Below the pieces are notes generated by a model that was not told the origin of the DNA, did no database searches, and worked only from the letters and a program-made list of their open reading frames with translations. Made by a program: the position numbers and the translations under genes. This document shows positions 45,194 through 53,713 of a stretch of DNA of 64,000 bases, piece by piece; positions within the stretch are counted from its first letter, which is position 1, and each line of letters begins with the position of its first letter. The DNA is from Burkholderia ambifaria. GTDB taxonomy: Bacteria > Pseudomonadota > Gammaproteobacteria > Burkholderiales > Burkholderiaceae. The stretch is from the NCBI RefSeq assembly GCF_001443045.1, contig NZ_LKPJ01000023.1, positions 46,580 to 110,579 on the forward strand, written 5' to 3'.

Positions 45194-45757
45194 ATGAACA
45201 AGGCGTTTGTCAAAGAGTCGGACGGCGACGACGACGATCTCGACCCGAGTCAACCCGCGATTCCGGCGGGCACGAAGAACTACATCACGCCGGCCGGCCA
45301 CAAGCGGCTCAGGGACGAGCTCCTGAACCTGATCGACGTCGAGCGTCCCGAGGTCGTGCGCCTCGTGTCGTGGGCTGCGTCGAACGGCGACCGGTCGGAG
45401 AACGGCGACTACATCTACGGCAAGCGGCGGTTGCGCGAGATCGACCGCCGGATCCGCTTCCTGACGAAGCGGCTCGATCTCGCCGAAATCGTCGACGCGA
45501 GCCGGCAGGAGAACGTCGACCAGGTGTTCTTCGGCGCGACCGTCGACTACGCGACGCCGGACGGCGAGGATCACACCGTCACGATCGTCGGGATCGACGA
45601 GGTCGATCTCGATCACGGTTGCGTCAGCTGGATCTCGCCGGTCGCGCGAGCGCTCATCAAGGCGAAGATCGGCGATACCGTCACGCTGATGACGCCGGTC
45701 GGTCCGCAGCCGATCGATGTGCTCGACGTTCGATATCCGGCACCGGGCAACGCGTGA
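45194..45757 (+). CDS. greB: Transcription elongation factor GreB
   Basis: GreB enters the RNA polymerase secondary channel and stimulates cleavage of backtracked transcripts. The 187-residue product has an acidic N-terminus (DGDDDDLD) and then YITPAGHKRLRDELLNL. The coiled-coil tip NGDRSENGDYIYGKRRLREIDRR carries the catalytic acidic pair, and an FKBP-like C-terminal domain follows. NGDYIYGKRRLREID is GreB-type rather than GreA-type. Confidence 0.95.
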   Translation: MNKAFVKESDGDDDDLDPSQPAIPAGTKNYITPAGHKRLRDELLNLIDVERPEVVRLVSWAASNGDRSENGDYIYGKRRLREIDRRIRFLTKRLDLAEIVDASRQENVDQVFFGATVDYATPDGEDHTVTIVGIDEVDLDHGCVSWISPVARALIKAKIGDTVTLMTPVGPQPIDVLDVRYPAPGNA

Positions 45758-45799
45758 GCATGAAGCGGCGCATCCGTGCAATGCCACGCTGAAACGAAC

Positions 45800-45821
45800 A
45801 AGCGCCCCGGGTGGGGCGCTT
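45800..45821. terminator. Bidirectional terminator between greB and the porin
   Basis: AAGCGCCCC / GGGGCGCTT with a tetraloop lies between the convergent genes. T-runs are short on both sides. Confidence 0.7.
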
Positions 45822-45865
45822 CGTCATGACGGTCCCGGACGAACGGCCGGGACGAATCGAATCGC

Positions 45866-47008
45866 TCAGAAGCGGTGACGCATGCCGGCCGTGACGGCGA
45901 TCTGCTTGTTCGTCGACGACGCGGTGCCGAGCCCGTTGATGTTTGCGCCGATCGCCAGGCCGTCCGAATTGACCCGCTGGTATACGCCTTGCAGGTACAG
46001 GTCGGTGCGCTTCGACAGCGCATAGTCGGCCTGCAGGTTGAACTGGTGCCAGCTCGGTGTCTGGCCGTCGAGGCGGCTGTCCGTGTACGTGTACGAGCCA
46101 GCGAGCGAGAACGCCGGCGTCAGCGCGTAGCGACCGTTGACTTCGTAGTTGTTGAAGCGCGTGCCGCCAGTGAGCGGGATGCCGCTCGACACGCCGGACT
46201 GCCCGGCGCTGATCCCCGCCGAATCGGTCAGGCGCGTCTGCGTGAATACGAAGCCGGCCGTCGCGGGCCCGAACGTGTAGTCGAGGCCCGCGCCCCAGGT
46301 GCGCTGCCGGCTGGCCGCGAACGTCCAGTCGCCGGCCACCGCGCCGGGGTCGCTGGCCGCGAGCGCCAGCGCGTTGATGTTGTTGTTGAGCTGCATGTAC
46401 GCGGCCGCGACGTTGAAACCCATATAGCTGTACGACGCGCCGACGCTGTATGCGCGGTTGTTCGAGAAATCGCTGGAATTCGAGAAGCCGTACAGCGCGC
46501 CGAACTTCAGGCCGCCGTAGTTTGCGCTCTGGTACTTGACCGAATTGTTGATCCGGAACGAGTTGTTCAGGTTGTCGTTGTCGAACGGATGCGCGAACTG
46601 CGTGCCGCCGTACTGGGTGCCGGTCAGCGACAATGGGCCGAGGAAATCGACGACGCTGTCGTATTGGCGGCCGAGCGTGAGCGAGCCATAGCTGTCGTGC
46701 GCGAGCCCGACGAACGCCTGGCGGCCGAACTCGCGGCCGTTCTGCTTCAGTGAGCCGTTGTTGATGCCGAAGCCGTTCTCCAGCGTGAAGATCGCCTTCA
46801 GTCCGCCGCCGAGATCCTCGGTGCCGCGCAGGCCCCAGCGGCTGCCGTTGATCGAGCCGCTCGTTTCCTGCCACGCGCTGTGTCCGCCCTGGTTGTTCGT
46901 GTAAGTGATGCCGGCATCGATCAGGCCGTACAGCGTGACGCTGCTTTGCGCATGGGCGGCGCTGGCCGCCACGCCCGCCAATGCGGCGACGATCAGGGTC
47001 TTTTTCAT
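45866..47008 (-). CDS. Gram-negative porin (OpcP-like, Burkholderia type)
   Basis: This outer-membrane trimeric beta-barrel porin has 380 residues with a signal peptide MKKTLIVAALAGVAASAAHAQ. The mature start SSVTLYGLIDAGITYTNNQ is typical of Burkholderia and Neisserial-type porins. The PEFG-like loop region LGGGLKAIFTLENGF and the terminal aromatic strand ending in HRF, needed for BAM recognition, are present. Substrate range is not predictable. It is monocistronic. Confidence 0.94.
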   Translation of the reverse strand: MKKTLIVAALAGVAASAAHAQSSVTLYGLIDAGITYTNNQGGHSAWQETSGSINGSRWGLRGTEDLGGGLKAIFTLENGFGINNGSLKQNGREFGRQAFVGLAHDSYGSLTLGRQYDSVVDFLGPLSLTGTQYGGTQFAHPFDNDNLNNSFRINNSVKYQSANYGGLKFGALYGFSNSSDFSNNRAYSVGASYSYMGFNVAAAYMQLNNNINALALAASDPGAVAGDWTFAASRQRTWGAGLDYTFGPATAGFVFTQTRLTDSAGISAGQSGVSSGIPLTGGTRFNNYEVNGRYALTPAFSLAGSYTYTDSRLDGQTPSWHQFNLQADYALSKRTDLYLQGVYQRVNSDGLAIGANINGLGTASSTNKQIAVTAGMRHRF

Positions 47009-47402
47009 GATCTGTCTCCAAACAGGATGATGTCGATCGAACCTGCTGCGGGCATCGGCGGCATCGCAGGTGGCGACGCCGTGCGCGTGGGCGCGGCACC
47101 CTCGTCGGAATCCATTTGCAGTGTACGAATCGGCCGGGGCACTGAAGAAAATCGCTTCCGGCAATACTGTATTTTGAATCGCGCAAGAATGAGTATGAAC
47201 CCCGGGAGCCGTGGCCATCAAGACTTTGCGGCGGCGCAGCAGGCGGAACTGCGGATCAGGACTGCGTAACGGGCGTTGCGCGATCGCGACAGGCGATCAG
47301 TAGCGGGCGAGGGTGCGGCTAGCGCGATTATTGACACAACGGCAATAGAGGTTTGTGTGGAGCATGGATAATGAAAGGATGTTCTCTCGCTATACTGCGA
47401 TC

Positions 47403-47487
47403 TCTGCTTTCCGAAGCAGACTTTTTCGTTGACGGAAAAGATCTCCAAACCTTTGTCGGCGCGACTTCCCAGTCGCGCTTTTTTTTT
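47403..47487 (+). ncRNA. Candidate small RNA
   Basis: A -10-like TATACT at 47391-47396 is followed about 85 bases later by a perfect terminator: stem GCGCGACT / AGTCGCGC with loop TCCC, then nine T (47479-47487). No protein-coding frame fits between. The interval also holds two small hairpins, CTGCTT..AAGCAG near 47403-47420 and a TTTTC/GAAAA stem near 47422-47439. The terminator faces away from the porin and toward the gene on the opposite strand, so it must end its own transcript. No clear -35 box is seen. Confidence 0.5.
47459..47487 (+). terminator. Strong intrinsic terminator of the candidate small RNA
   Basis: This is a perfect 8-base GC-rich stem, a 4-base loop and nine consecutive T on the plus strand. 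Confidence 0.9.
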
Positions 47488-47505
47488 GCTCCGTCTTCCC
47501 GATCC

Positions 47506-47769
47506 CTATTGCGGGTACGAGCGCCGCTTGCGCTTGCCTGTCGGCTGCGCGTCTTCGGCTTCGGCCTGAGGCGGCGTGTACGTCCAGTCTTCCATCACGT
47601 AGTGACGGGCGTCCAGCGGTGACGCCAGCAGGTTCTGCCAATGATCGCCGTGCCAGGTCGGGTCGAACTCGGTGTCGCACGGCGCTTCATGGGACTCGGC
47701 CAGCGCGCGGGACTTGCGGCGTACGCGTGTGAGCCGGCTCGCGAAGCGCTTGATTCCGTCCAGCCACAT
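47506..47769 (-). CDS. Hypothetical basic protein, 87 residues
   Basis: An AAGGAGAAGG ribosome site precedes the ATG at 47769. The product starts MWLDGIKRFASRLTRVRRKS and has a Trp/His-rich middle (FDPTWHGDHWQNLL) and a very basic C-terminus (KRKRRSYPQ). There is no signal peptide or membrane segment. I do not recognise the family, and such proteins occur in Burkholderia as conserved hypotheticals. Codon use fits the chromosome. Confidence 0.65.
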   Translation of the reverse strand: MWLDGIKRFASRLTRVRRKSRALAESHEAPCDTEFDPTWHGDHWQNLLASPLDARHYVMEDWTYTPPQAEAEDAQPTGKRKRRSYPQ

Positions 47770-48159
47770 GACCTTCTCCTTCCATTGCTTTGCACCAGCA
47801 TCGCAACGTCCCCTGTTTTTCGCAACCGGAAAAAACCCGAGGAATTACCGACTTGATTTGTCCCCGGTAGGTTTTTCTCGATATGGATTAATGGCGAACT
47901 GGGCCCGGTAACATTGACAGGTTTTTGATGCGAATCAATTAATAAAAGGCGATGGTGTACCGATTCCAGTGGTATTGACGTTTTTTGATTAAGAAGGCGC
48001 AAAAAATTCCCTTGACGCACCCGGATTGTCCAATTTATAAAGTCAGCACTCCGTCCCCGGGCGGAGCGCTGGGGGTGAGTGTCGGCGCGCCGTTGCGGGA
48101 TTTCGGGAAGCGGCTATAAACAGTAGCTTTTTTGATCTAAACGAGTGGGGAACGAAGGT
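47770..48159. other. AT-richer region upstream of cspA
   Basis: No gene is seen in these 390 bases. Composition is clearly lower in G+C than the surroundings. It contains the cspA promoter at 48012-48041 and would give cspA a leader of about 110 bases. The leader has a small stem CTCCG..CGGAG near 48050-48068. Confidence 0.6.
48012..48041 (+). promoter_or_regulatory. Promoter of cspA
   Basis: TTGACG at 48012-48017 and TATAAA at 48036-48041 are separated by 18 bases. The predicted start near 48048 leaves a leader of about 110 bases, in keeping with cold-shock genes whose leaders fold differently by temperature. Confidence 0.7.
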
Positions 48160-48363
48160 ATGGATACCGGTATCGTAAAATGGTTTAACGATGCTAAAGG
48201 TTTCGGCTTTATTACGTCCGACAATGGCGGTGAAGATCTGTTTGCGCACTTTTCCGAAATCCGGATGGACGGCTTCAAAACGCTGAAGGAAAACCAGCGC
48301 GTTTCCTTCGACGTGAAAGTCGGCCCGAAAGGCAAGCAGGCAGCGAATATCCAGGCGGTCTGA
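48160..48363 (+). CDS. cspA: Cold-shock protein, CspA family
   Basis: This is a small RNA-binding chaperone of 67 residues. The RNP motifs KGFGFIT and DLFAHFS are intact, and the ATG at 48160 (MDTGIVKWFNDAKG) gives the standard length. A GAAGG site precedes it. A terminator lies just past the stop codon. Whether it responds to cold or is constitutive cannot be told from sequence. Confidence 0.96.
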   Translation: MDTGIVKWFNDAKGFGFITSDNGGEDLFAHFSEIRMDGFKTLKENQRVSFDVKVGPKGKQAANIQAV

Positions 48364-48390
48364 CGCGCCACGCATTGCCGATCACGTCCG

Positions 48391-48420
48391 GCCCCTGCAT
48401 TGCGGGGGCTTTTTGTTTTT
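48391..48420 (+). terminator. Terminator after cspA
   Basis: GCCCCTGCA / TGCGGGGGC is followed by TTTTTGTTTTT. Confidence 0.9.
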
Positions 48421-48523
48421 CGGGGCGCGAAAAGCTGGCGGCGGCGCATCGATTCGGGTTCGGACTGGTCGCAAACACGCATGCCGGTGCATACTCACGA
48501 AAGCATCGTTTCCCTGTCTTTTC

Positions 48524-49648
48524 ATGTCCGATTCCCGTCCGTCCGATCCCGCCAGCGAACAACCGCTCGTCTTCGTCGACCTTGAAACCACCGGTGGCTC
48601 GTCCGCCGAACACCGCATCACCGAAATCGGTGTGGTCGAAATTGGTCCGCTCGGCGTATCGACGTGGACGACGCTCGTCAATCCGGGACAGTCGATTCCG
48701 CCCTTCATCCAGCAATTGACGGGCATTTCGGACGAGATGGTACGCGATGCGCCGTCGTTCGCGTCGCTCGCGCCCCCGCTGTTCAAACGGCTCGACGGCA
48801 AGCTGTTCGTCGCGCACAACGCGAGCTTCGACCGTGGCTTCCTGCGCGCCGAGTTCGAACGTGCCGGCATCGCGTTCAACCCGGACGTGCTGTGCACGGT
48901 GCGGCTGTCGCGTGCGCTGTTTCCGCGCGAGGCGCGGCACGGACTCGATGCGCTGATCGAGCGGCATGGCCTCGTCCCCGCGGCCCGCCACCGGGCACTC
49001 GCAGATGCGGATCTCCTTTGGCAGTTCTGGCGGCAATTGCACGAGATCGTGCCGCTGGAGCGTCTGCGCGACCAGATCGCGCGCACGACGCGCCACTTCC
49101 GTCTCGGGGGGAACCTGACTGAAGCGTGGCTCGATACCGCGCCCGCCGGATGCGGTGCGTACGCGTTGTTCGGGGAGGGTGATGAAGCCCTTTATGTCGG
49201 GCGCAGCGTGCGCGTGCGACAGCGCTTGCGCGCGCTGCTGACCGGCGAGCGGCGCTCGTCGAAGGAAATGCGGCTTGCGCAGCAGGTGCGGCGTGTCGAA
49301 TGGCAGGAAACCGGCAACGAACTCGGCGCGATGCTCGCCGAGGCGCAGTGGATCGCCCGCTTGCGTCCGTCGTACAACCGGCGTCCCGCCGATCACGCCC
49401 GTGCGGGCAGTGCGCCCTGGCCGTTCGACGGCGCGGTCGCGTTCGAAGCGTGCGGCGAGCGTCGCATGTTTCATGTGATCGACGGGTGGCGCTACCTCGG
49501 GGCAGCCGATTCGCTCGACGCGGCCGTGCGGCTCGCGGCCGATGGTCCGGACGGCGCGTTCGAACCCCATACCCACCGGCTGCTGCAGACCCATCTCGCG
49601 CGTGGCCTGCAGCTGATTCCGCTCGTGGTGCTCACGCCTACCGACTGA
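48524..49648 (+). CDS. DEDDh exonuclease fused to a GIY-YIG domain
   Basis: In this 374-residue two-domain protein, residues about 15-175 are a DnaQ-like 3'-5' exonuclease with FVDLETTGG (ExoI, D and E), HNASFDRGF (ExoII) and HRALADADLLWQF (ExoIII, DEDDh type). From about residue 200 a UvrC/Cho-type GIY-YIG nuclease half follows, with GAYALFGEGDEALYVGRSVRVRQRL. The first Tyr pair is replaced by AYALF...LYVG. C-terminal sequences are poorly conserved. It is annotated in relatives as a DNA polymerase III epsilon-like exonuclease. A DNA repair role is likely, but the substrate is unknown. Confidence 0.88.
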   Translation: MSDSRPSDPASEQPLVFVDLETTGGSSAEHRITEIGVVEIGPLGVSTWTTLVNPGQSIPPFIQQLTGISDEMVRDAPSFASLAPPLFKRLDGKLFVAHNASFDRGFLRAEFERAGIAFNPDVLCTVRLSRALFPREARHGLDALIERHGLVPAARHRALADADLLWQFWRQLHEIVPLERLRDQIARTTRHFRLGGNLTEAWLDTAPAGCGAYALFGEGDEALYVGRSVRVRQRLRALLTGERRSSKEMRLAQQVRRVEWQETGNELGAMLAEAQWIARLRPSYNRRPADHARAGSAPWPFDGAVAFEACGERRMFHVIDGWRYLGAADSLDAAVRLAADGPDGAFEPHTHRLLQTHLARGLQLIPLVVLTPTD

Positions 49649-49683
49649 ACGGCACGCGCGTCCGCACCGTATGGCGTGTGCAG

Positions 49684-50277
49684 TCAGCCGATCGCGCTGG
49701 CGCCGCCGGCCGAGCAGACGTGCGCCAGTGCAGTGCCGAGCGCCTGCGTCTGGGTGGCGTCGTAGCGTGTGAGCGTCTTCCAGTTCGCGATGCTGCGAGC
49801 GAGCCGCGCCTGGCAGTCGGGCGCGTCGCGCAGCGGCGCGACCTGGGCGAGGCCGGTCAGCATCTTTTGCGTGAGCTGGTCGAGCGCCGGCCGCGTGCTG
49901 GTCGCGAGGTCGGGCGGCGTGCCTTCGGGCGGCCGCGTGGCGCGCCAGGTCGCAAAGAGTGCGTTCTGCACGTCCTTGCTCGCGGCGATCTGATCCTCGA
50001 AGAACCTGCGCGCGAACGCCGGGTCCACGCCCGCCTGCGCAGCGCGCTTCTCCACCGATGAGAGCAGTGCCGCTTCGCGCGGCCCATCCTCGATCGCCTT
50101 GTGGTTCGCCCATTTCCAGCGTGCGACGGGCTCGGCGAGCGCGAGCCGCTGCGATGCGAGCGCGACGAGGTTGGTGAGCGCGGTGTCGTCGCCGTCCGCG
50201 CGCGCGACGTGCGGTGACGAAAAAAGGGCGACGCCGAGCGCGGCGACAGCGACGCTGGCACGAATGACTTGTTTCAT
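49684..50277 (-). CDS. Secreted chorismate mutase (AroQ-gamma type)
   Basis: The 197-residue protein has a signal peptide (about residues 1-27, ending ARA), so it acts in the periplasm. The mature part has the AroQ helix LVALASQRLALAEPVARWKWANHKAIEDGPREAALL and FARRFFEDQIAASKDVQ, with the catalytic Arg/Lys and Glu/Gln pattern of the gamma class. Two C-terminal Cys (DCQARL and HVCSAG) may form a disulfide. The reason for exporting a chorismate mutase is unclear in this group. Confidence 0.88.
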   Translation of the reverse strand: MKQVIRASVAVAALGVALFSSPHVARADGDDTALTNLVALASQRLALAEPVARWKWANHKAIEDGPREAALLSSVEKRAAQAGVDPAFARRFFEDQIAASKDVQNALFATWRATRPPEGTPPDLATSTRPALDQLTQKMLTGLAQVAPLRDAPDCQARLARSIANWKTLTRYDATQTQALGTALAHVCSAGGASAIG

Positions 50278-50368
50278 CGGGACGATCGTGAGAGCCGGGC
50301 GGGCCGGAGGTGGAAAAACAGAAGGATAGACGAAGAGAGTCGCGCGGCGGAGCGACGCGACAGAAGAA

Positions 50369-50644
50369 TCAGCGGACGAACTGATCCGGCACCGTCAGGC
50401 CGTTGCAACCCGGGTGCGAAGCGATCTGCGCCGAAAACGCAGCGATGAACCGCACGATATCGATCGACACGTGGCGGTTACAGAACGGAACGTAGGTTCA
50501 CTTCGGCGAGTACAGCTTGTGCTGCTCGTCGAAGAATGCCCGGACGTGCTCGGGCAATTCGGCGAGGAATTCCACGCCGACGGGTTCCGGATCCGGGCTC
50601 ATCACTTGCTCGGGCGGGGGCATGCGGGTTGGTCTTTCGTCCAT
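50369..50644 (-). pseudogene. Small gene interrupted by an in-frame TGA
   Basis: A GGAGAAACGACC site precedes the ATG at 50644. The frame reads 48 residues (MDERPTRMPPPEQV... ending HKLYSPK), then TGA at 50498-50500. It continues in the same frame for 42 more codons (TYVPFCNRHVSIDIVRF ... LTVPDQFVR) to a second stop at 50369. Both halves have normal G/C third positions, so the full 91-residue product looks like one coding sequence. A TGG to TGA change would explain it, and sequencing error or UGA recoding are alternatives. I do not recognise the family. A Fur-like palindrome lies 17 bases upstream of the ATG. Confidence 0.6.
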
Positions 50645-50660
50645 GGTCGTTTCTCCAGCG

Positions 50661-50679
50661 GGTTCAATAATTATCAACC
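50661..50679. promoter_or_regulatory. Fur-like palindrome
   Basis: On the minus strand, GGTTGATAATTATTGAACC has the GATAAT-N-ATT core and flanking GGTT/AACC symmetry of a Fur box-like site. It lies in the divergent region between the TGA-split small gene and the DUF2946 operon. It would suit iron control of either. The match is partial. Confidence 0.4.
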
Positions 50680-50841
50680 TCGCGCTCGGATTTATGCCAG
50701 TGGCGAATCGTTAGATTTTGTCTCTGTTGTATTAACGGCACATGCGCCGCTGCGCGCCGTGCGATGCCGGCTATCACGCTTTGTTCGATCGGCAACAACC
50801 GGCCGCTTGCTATACTTGCGCGCACTTTTTCCTGGACCGCG

Positions 50842-51231
50842 ATGAAACGAACGACGCGATGGATCGGCCTCGTATGGCTGGCGCTGGTACTGAACGTACT
50901 GTCGCCCGTCGTCGGCTACGCGCGTCTCGCGTCGAGCGGTTCCGGCGAGCTCACGCTCGAGCTGTGCAGTGCGGCCGGCGCACGTCAGGTCGTCCTCGCG
51001 CAGTCCGGCGACGACCGCGGCGCGGCGTCGTTCGACCATGCCGGCGTGCCGCACTGCGTGTACTGTCCCGGCTTCGCGGCGAACGTCGCGCTCGGCACGA
51101 GCCTGCCCGCGTTGCCGGGTTTCGTGCGCGCGTTCGCATACCGGGCGGCCGCCCCGGCCGTTCCCGATTTTCCCCGCAAGGGCATCCGTCTTGCGCAGCC
51201 GCGCGGTCCGCCTGAAAACGTCCCGATCTGA
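50842..51231 (+). CDS. DUF2946 family protein
   Basis: This 129-residue protein has an N-terminal hydrophobic signal or anchor (residues 1-30). Its conserved metal-type motif PHCVYCPGF (HCxxC) falls near residue 73. DUF2946 proteins are found beside copper receptor genes in many proteobacteria and are thought to act in copper handling, but the biochemistry is not settled. A TATACT box at 50811-50816 may serve as -10. The gene opens a four-gene run: DUF2946, TonB-dependent receptor, BNR-repeat protein, thioredoxin-like protein. Confidence 0.8.
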   Translation: MKRTTRWIGLVWLALVLNVLSPVVGYARLASSGSGELTLELCSAAGARQVVLAQSGDDRGAASFDHAGVPHCVYCPGFAANVALGTSLPALPGFVRAFAYRAAAPAVPDFPRKGIRLAQPRGPPENVPI

Positions 51232-51358
51232 TTGACATCGTCCGCGCGCCCCGATGGCGCGCGCGCCGCCCGCGGCTCGATCCGCGCGCCGCGCCTTACG
51301 CGCGCGGCTCGCCGGCTCGCGTCCGGCGGCTTCCGGTCACGTTTTCAGGAATTCATTC

Positions 51359-53713
51359 ATGTCGTTCACCTTCGCCGCGCGGCCGCCGCGCGGTCGGCTC
51401 GCGCTCGCCTGCGCGGCCGCTTTTGCCTGGCCGGCTGCGCAGGCGGCCCCGTTCGATGGCGCGTCCGCCGACCCGCTGCCCGGCGCCTCGGGCAACCCGG
51501 CCGGCCTTGCCGCGTCCGCTGCAGCGGTCGTGCCCGCGCCGACGGGCGACACGCTGACCGCGGTCAGCGTCACCGCCCAGCGGCAACCCGTCGATCCGGA
51601 TACGCCGGCCGTCGTCGAGTCGATCACGCGCGAGCAGATCGACGCGCACACCAACGTCGCCACCGAGGATGCGCTGAAGTACGCGCCCAACCTGATGGTT
51701 CGCAAGCGCTACATCGGCGACCGCAACAGCGTGTTCGCCGGCCGAGACTTCAACGAACTGCAGAGCGCGCGCGGGCTCGTGTACGCCGACGGCCTGCTGC
51801 TGTCGAACCTGCTCGGCTCGAGCTATGCGTATCCGCCGCGCTGGTCGCTGATCGCGCCCGACGATATCGCGCGCGTCGACGTGCTGTATGGCCCCTTTTC
51901 CGCGCTGTATCCCGGCAACGCGATCGGCTCGACCGTGCTGCTGACGACGCGCCGTCCTGAAAAACTCGAGGCGTCGCTGTCGACGCAGTTCTTCACGCAG
52001 CGCTATCACGACGGCTACGGTTTCGCGGACAGCTTCGGCGGCAATCACCAGACCGCGCGGATCGCGAACCGCGTCGGCCGGTTCTGGTTCTCGCTGTCGC
52101 TCGACCGGCTGGAGAACGACGGTCAGCCGATGCAGTATGCGAGCCCCAATTCCGCCTACAACCCGCGGCTTGGCGCCGCAGTGCCGGTGGCGGGCGCGGC
52201 CACCGACATCGGCCCTAACGGCAAGCCGCGCACGATCGTCGGCGCGCAGAACATCGAGCGGACGGAGCAGCTCAACGAGACGGTCCGGATGGGCTACGCG
52301 TTCACGGATCACGTCGACGCGACGCTGACGCTCGGGCACTGGGAGAACCATTACCGGCAGCACGGCGAAACCTTCCTGCGCGACGCGGCCGGCAACCCGG
52401 TCTACGGCGGCAACGTGTCGATCGGCGGCCAGAGCATGACCGTCGCGCCGAGCGCGTTCGCGCCGCAGCGCGGCGACCAGGAGAACTGGCTGTACGCGCT
52501 CGGGCTGAATGGCCGGCTCGATTCGGGCTGGCGACTGTCGGGCGTGGTGTCCGCGTACGACGTGTCGCGCGACGTGCTGCGCGCGGCATCGACCGCGCAG
52601 GGCGGCGCGGGCACGCTGTTCCAGGGCGACGGCACGGGCTGGCGTACGCTCGACCTGAAGGCCGAGGCGCCGCAGGTGAAGGGCCACACGTTCACGTTCG
52701 GCTATCACTACGACAACTATTTCCTGCGCAACGTCACGTACAACACGGCCGACTGGCTGGCCGGGCCAACCACGTCGCTCGCGAGCGTCTACCAGGGCGA
52801 CACGCGCACGCAGGCGCTGTTTGCACAGGACGCGTGGCGTTTCGCGCCAGGCTGGCTCGCGACCCTCGGTCTGCGCTACGAGCGCTGGGATGCGTACGGC
52901 GGCGCGCTCGGCAACGCGACCGGCACGCTCGGCTACGCCGGCCGCAGCGCCAATGCGCTGTCACCGAAAGTCGCGCTGCAATGGGACGCGACGGAGGTCT
53001 GGCGCTTCCGGCTGTCGTTCGCGACGGGCACGCGCTTCCCGACGGTCGGCGAACTGTTCCAGGGCACGATCTCGAACAACGCGATCGTCAACAACAACCC
53101 GAACCTGCGGCCGGAAAAGGCGATCGACTGGGACTTCACGGCCGAGCGCGACGTGGGCGTCGGCGTCATGCGTGCGAGCGTGTTCCAGAGCGACCTGCGC
53201 GATTCGATCTACAGCCAGACGACGGTGTCCGGTGCGTCGACCGTCACGAACATCTCGAATGTCGATCGCGTGCGCGTACGCGGTGTCGAGCTCGGCTTCA
53301 GCGGCCAGAACGTCGGGCTGCGCGGGCTAGACATCGACGCGAACGTGTCGGCGAGCAATGCGCAGATCCTCGCCGACACCGCGAATCCCGCATATGTCGG
53401 TTCGCGCTTTCCGCGCATCCCGCGCATGCGCGCGAACCTGCTCGCATCGTACCGCTTCGACGAGCACTGGCTCGCGAGCGTCGGCGTGCGCTACTCGGGC
53501 CGCCAGTTCAACACGCTCGACAACAGCGACGTGAATCCGGACGTGTACGGCGGCACGAGCATCTTCACGGTCGTCGACCTGAAGGCGCGCTACCGGTTCG
53601 ACCGTCACTGGACCGCGTCGGTCGGCATCGACAATCTGACCGACCGCCGCTACTACGTATTCCACCCGTATCCAGGCCGCACTTTCTTTGGAGAACTGAA
53701 ATGGTCGCTGTGA
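51359..53713 (+). CDS. TonB-dependent outer-membrane receptor
   Basis: This 784-residue protein begins with a signal peptide (about residues 1-30). A TonB-box-like and plug region follows (DTLTAVSVTAQRQP, TNVATEDALKYAPNLMVRKR, GPFSALYPGNAIGS), and then a 22-strand barrel ending in the aromatic strand GRTFFGELKWSL. It imports a ligand using TonB energy. Family context with DUF2946 suggests copper or a metal chelate, and iron remains possible. The 3' end overlaps the next gene by 13 bases, indicating translational coupling. The ATG at 51359 is preferred because it yields the signal peptide. Confidence 0.9.
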   Translation: MSFTFAARPPRGRLALACAAAFAWPAAQAAPFDGASADPLPGASGNPAGLAASAAAVVPAPTGDTLTAVSVTAQRQPVDPDTPAVVESITREQIDAHTNVATEDALKYAPNLMVRKRYIGDRNSVFAGRDFNELQSARGLVYADGLLLSNLLGSSYAYPPRWSLIAPDDIARVDVLYGPFSALYPGNAIGSTVLLTTRRPEKLEASLSTQFFTQRYHDGYGFADSFGGNHQTARIANRVGRFWFSLSLDRLENDGQPMQYASPNSAYNPRLGAAVPVAGAATDIGPNGKPRTIVGAQNIERTEQLNETVRMGYAFTDHVDATLTLGHWENHYRQHGETFLRDAAGNPVYGGNVSIGGQSMTVAPSAFAPQRGDQENWLYALGLNGRLDSGWRLSGVVSAYDVSRDVLRAASTAQGGAGTLFQGDGTGWRTLDLKAEAPQVKGHTFTFGYHYDNYFLRNVTYNTADWLAGPTTSLASVYQGDTRTQALFAQDAWRFAPGWLATLGLRYERWDAYGGALGNATGTLGYAGRSANALSPKVALQWDATEVWRFRLSFATGTRFPTVGELFQGTISNNAIVNNNPNLRPEKAIDWDFTAERDVGVGVMRASVFQSDLRDSIYSQTTVSGASTVTNISNVDRVRVRGVELGFSGQNVGLRGLDIDANVSASNAQILADTANPAYVGSRFPRIPRMRANLLASYRFDEHWLASVGVRYSGRQFNTLDNSDVNPDVYGGTSIFTVVDLKARYRFDRHWTASVGIDNLTDRRYYVFHPYPGRTFFGELKWSL

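Larger units (their letters stand above)
47009..47505. other. Porin upstream region with candidate small RNA
   Basis: No protein gene is credible here. The porin-proximal 250 bases should hold the porin promoter, but no clear -35/-10 pair stands out. The distal part holds a TATACT box and a strong rightward terminator, described as a candidate small RNA at 47403-47487. Confidence 0.6.

Noticed and set aside
47459..47487. Terminator of the gene at 47506-47769
   Set aside because: The T-run is on the opposite strand to what that gene would need.
50498..50560. UGA at 50498 as a selenocysteine codon
   Set aside because: No SECIS-type stem with a conserved loop is seen right after the TGA. A nonsense change is more likely, though not excluded.
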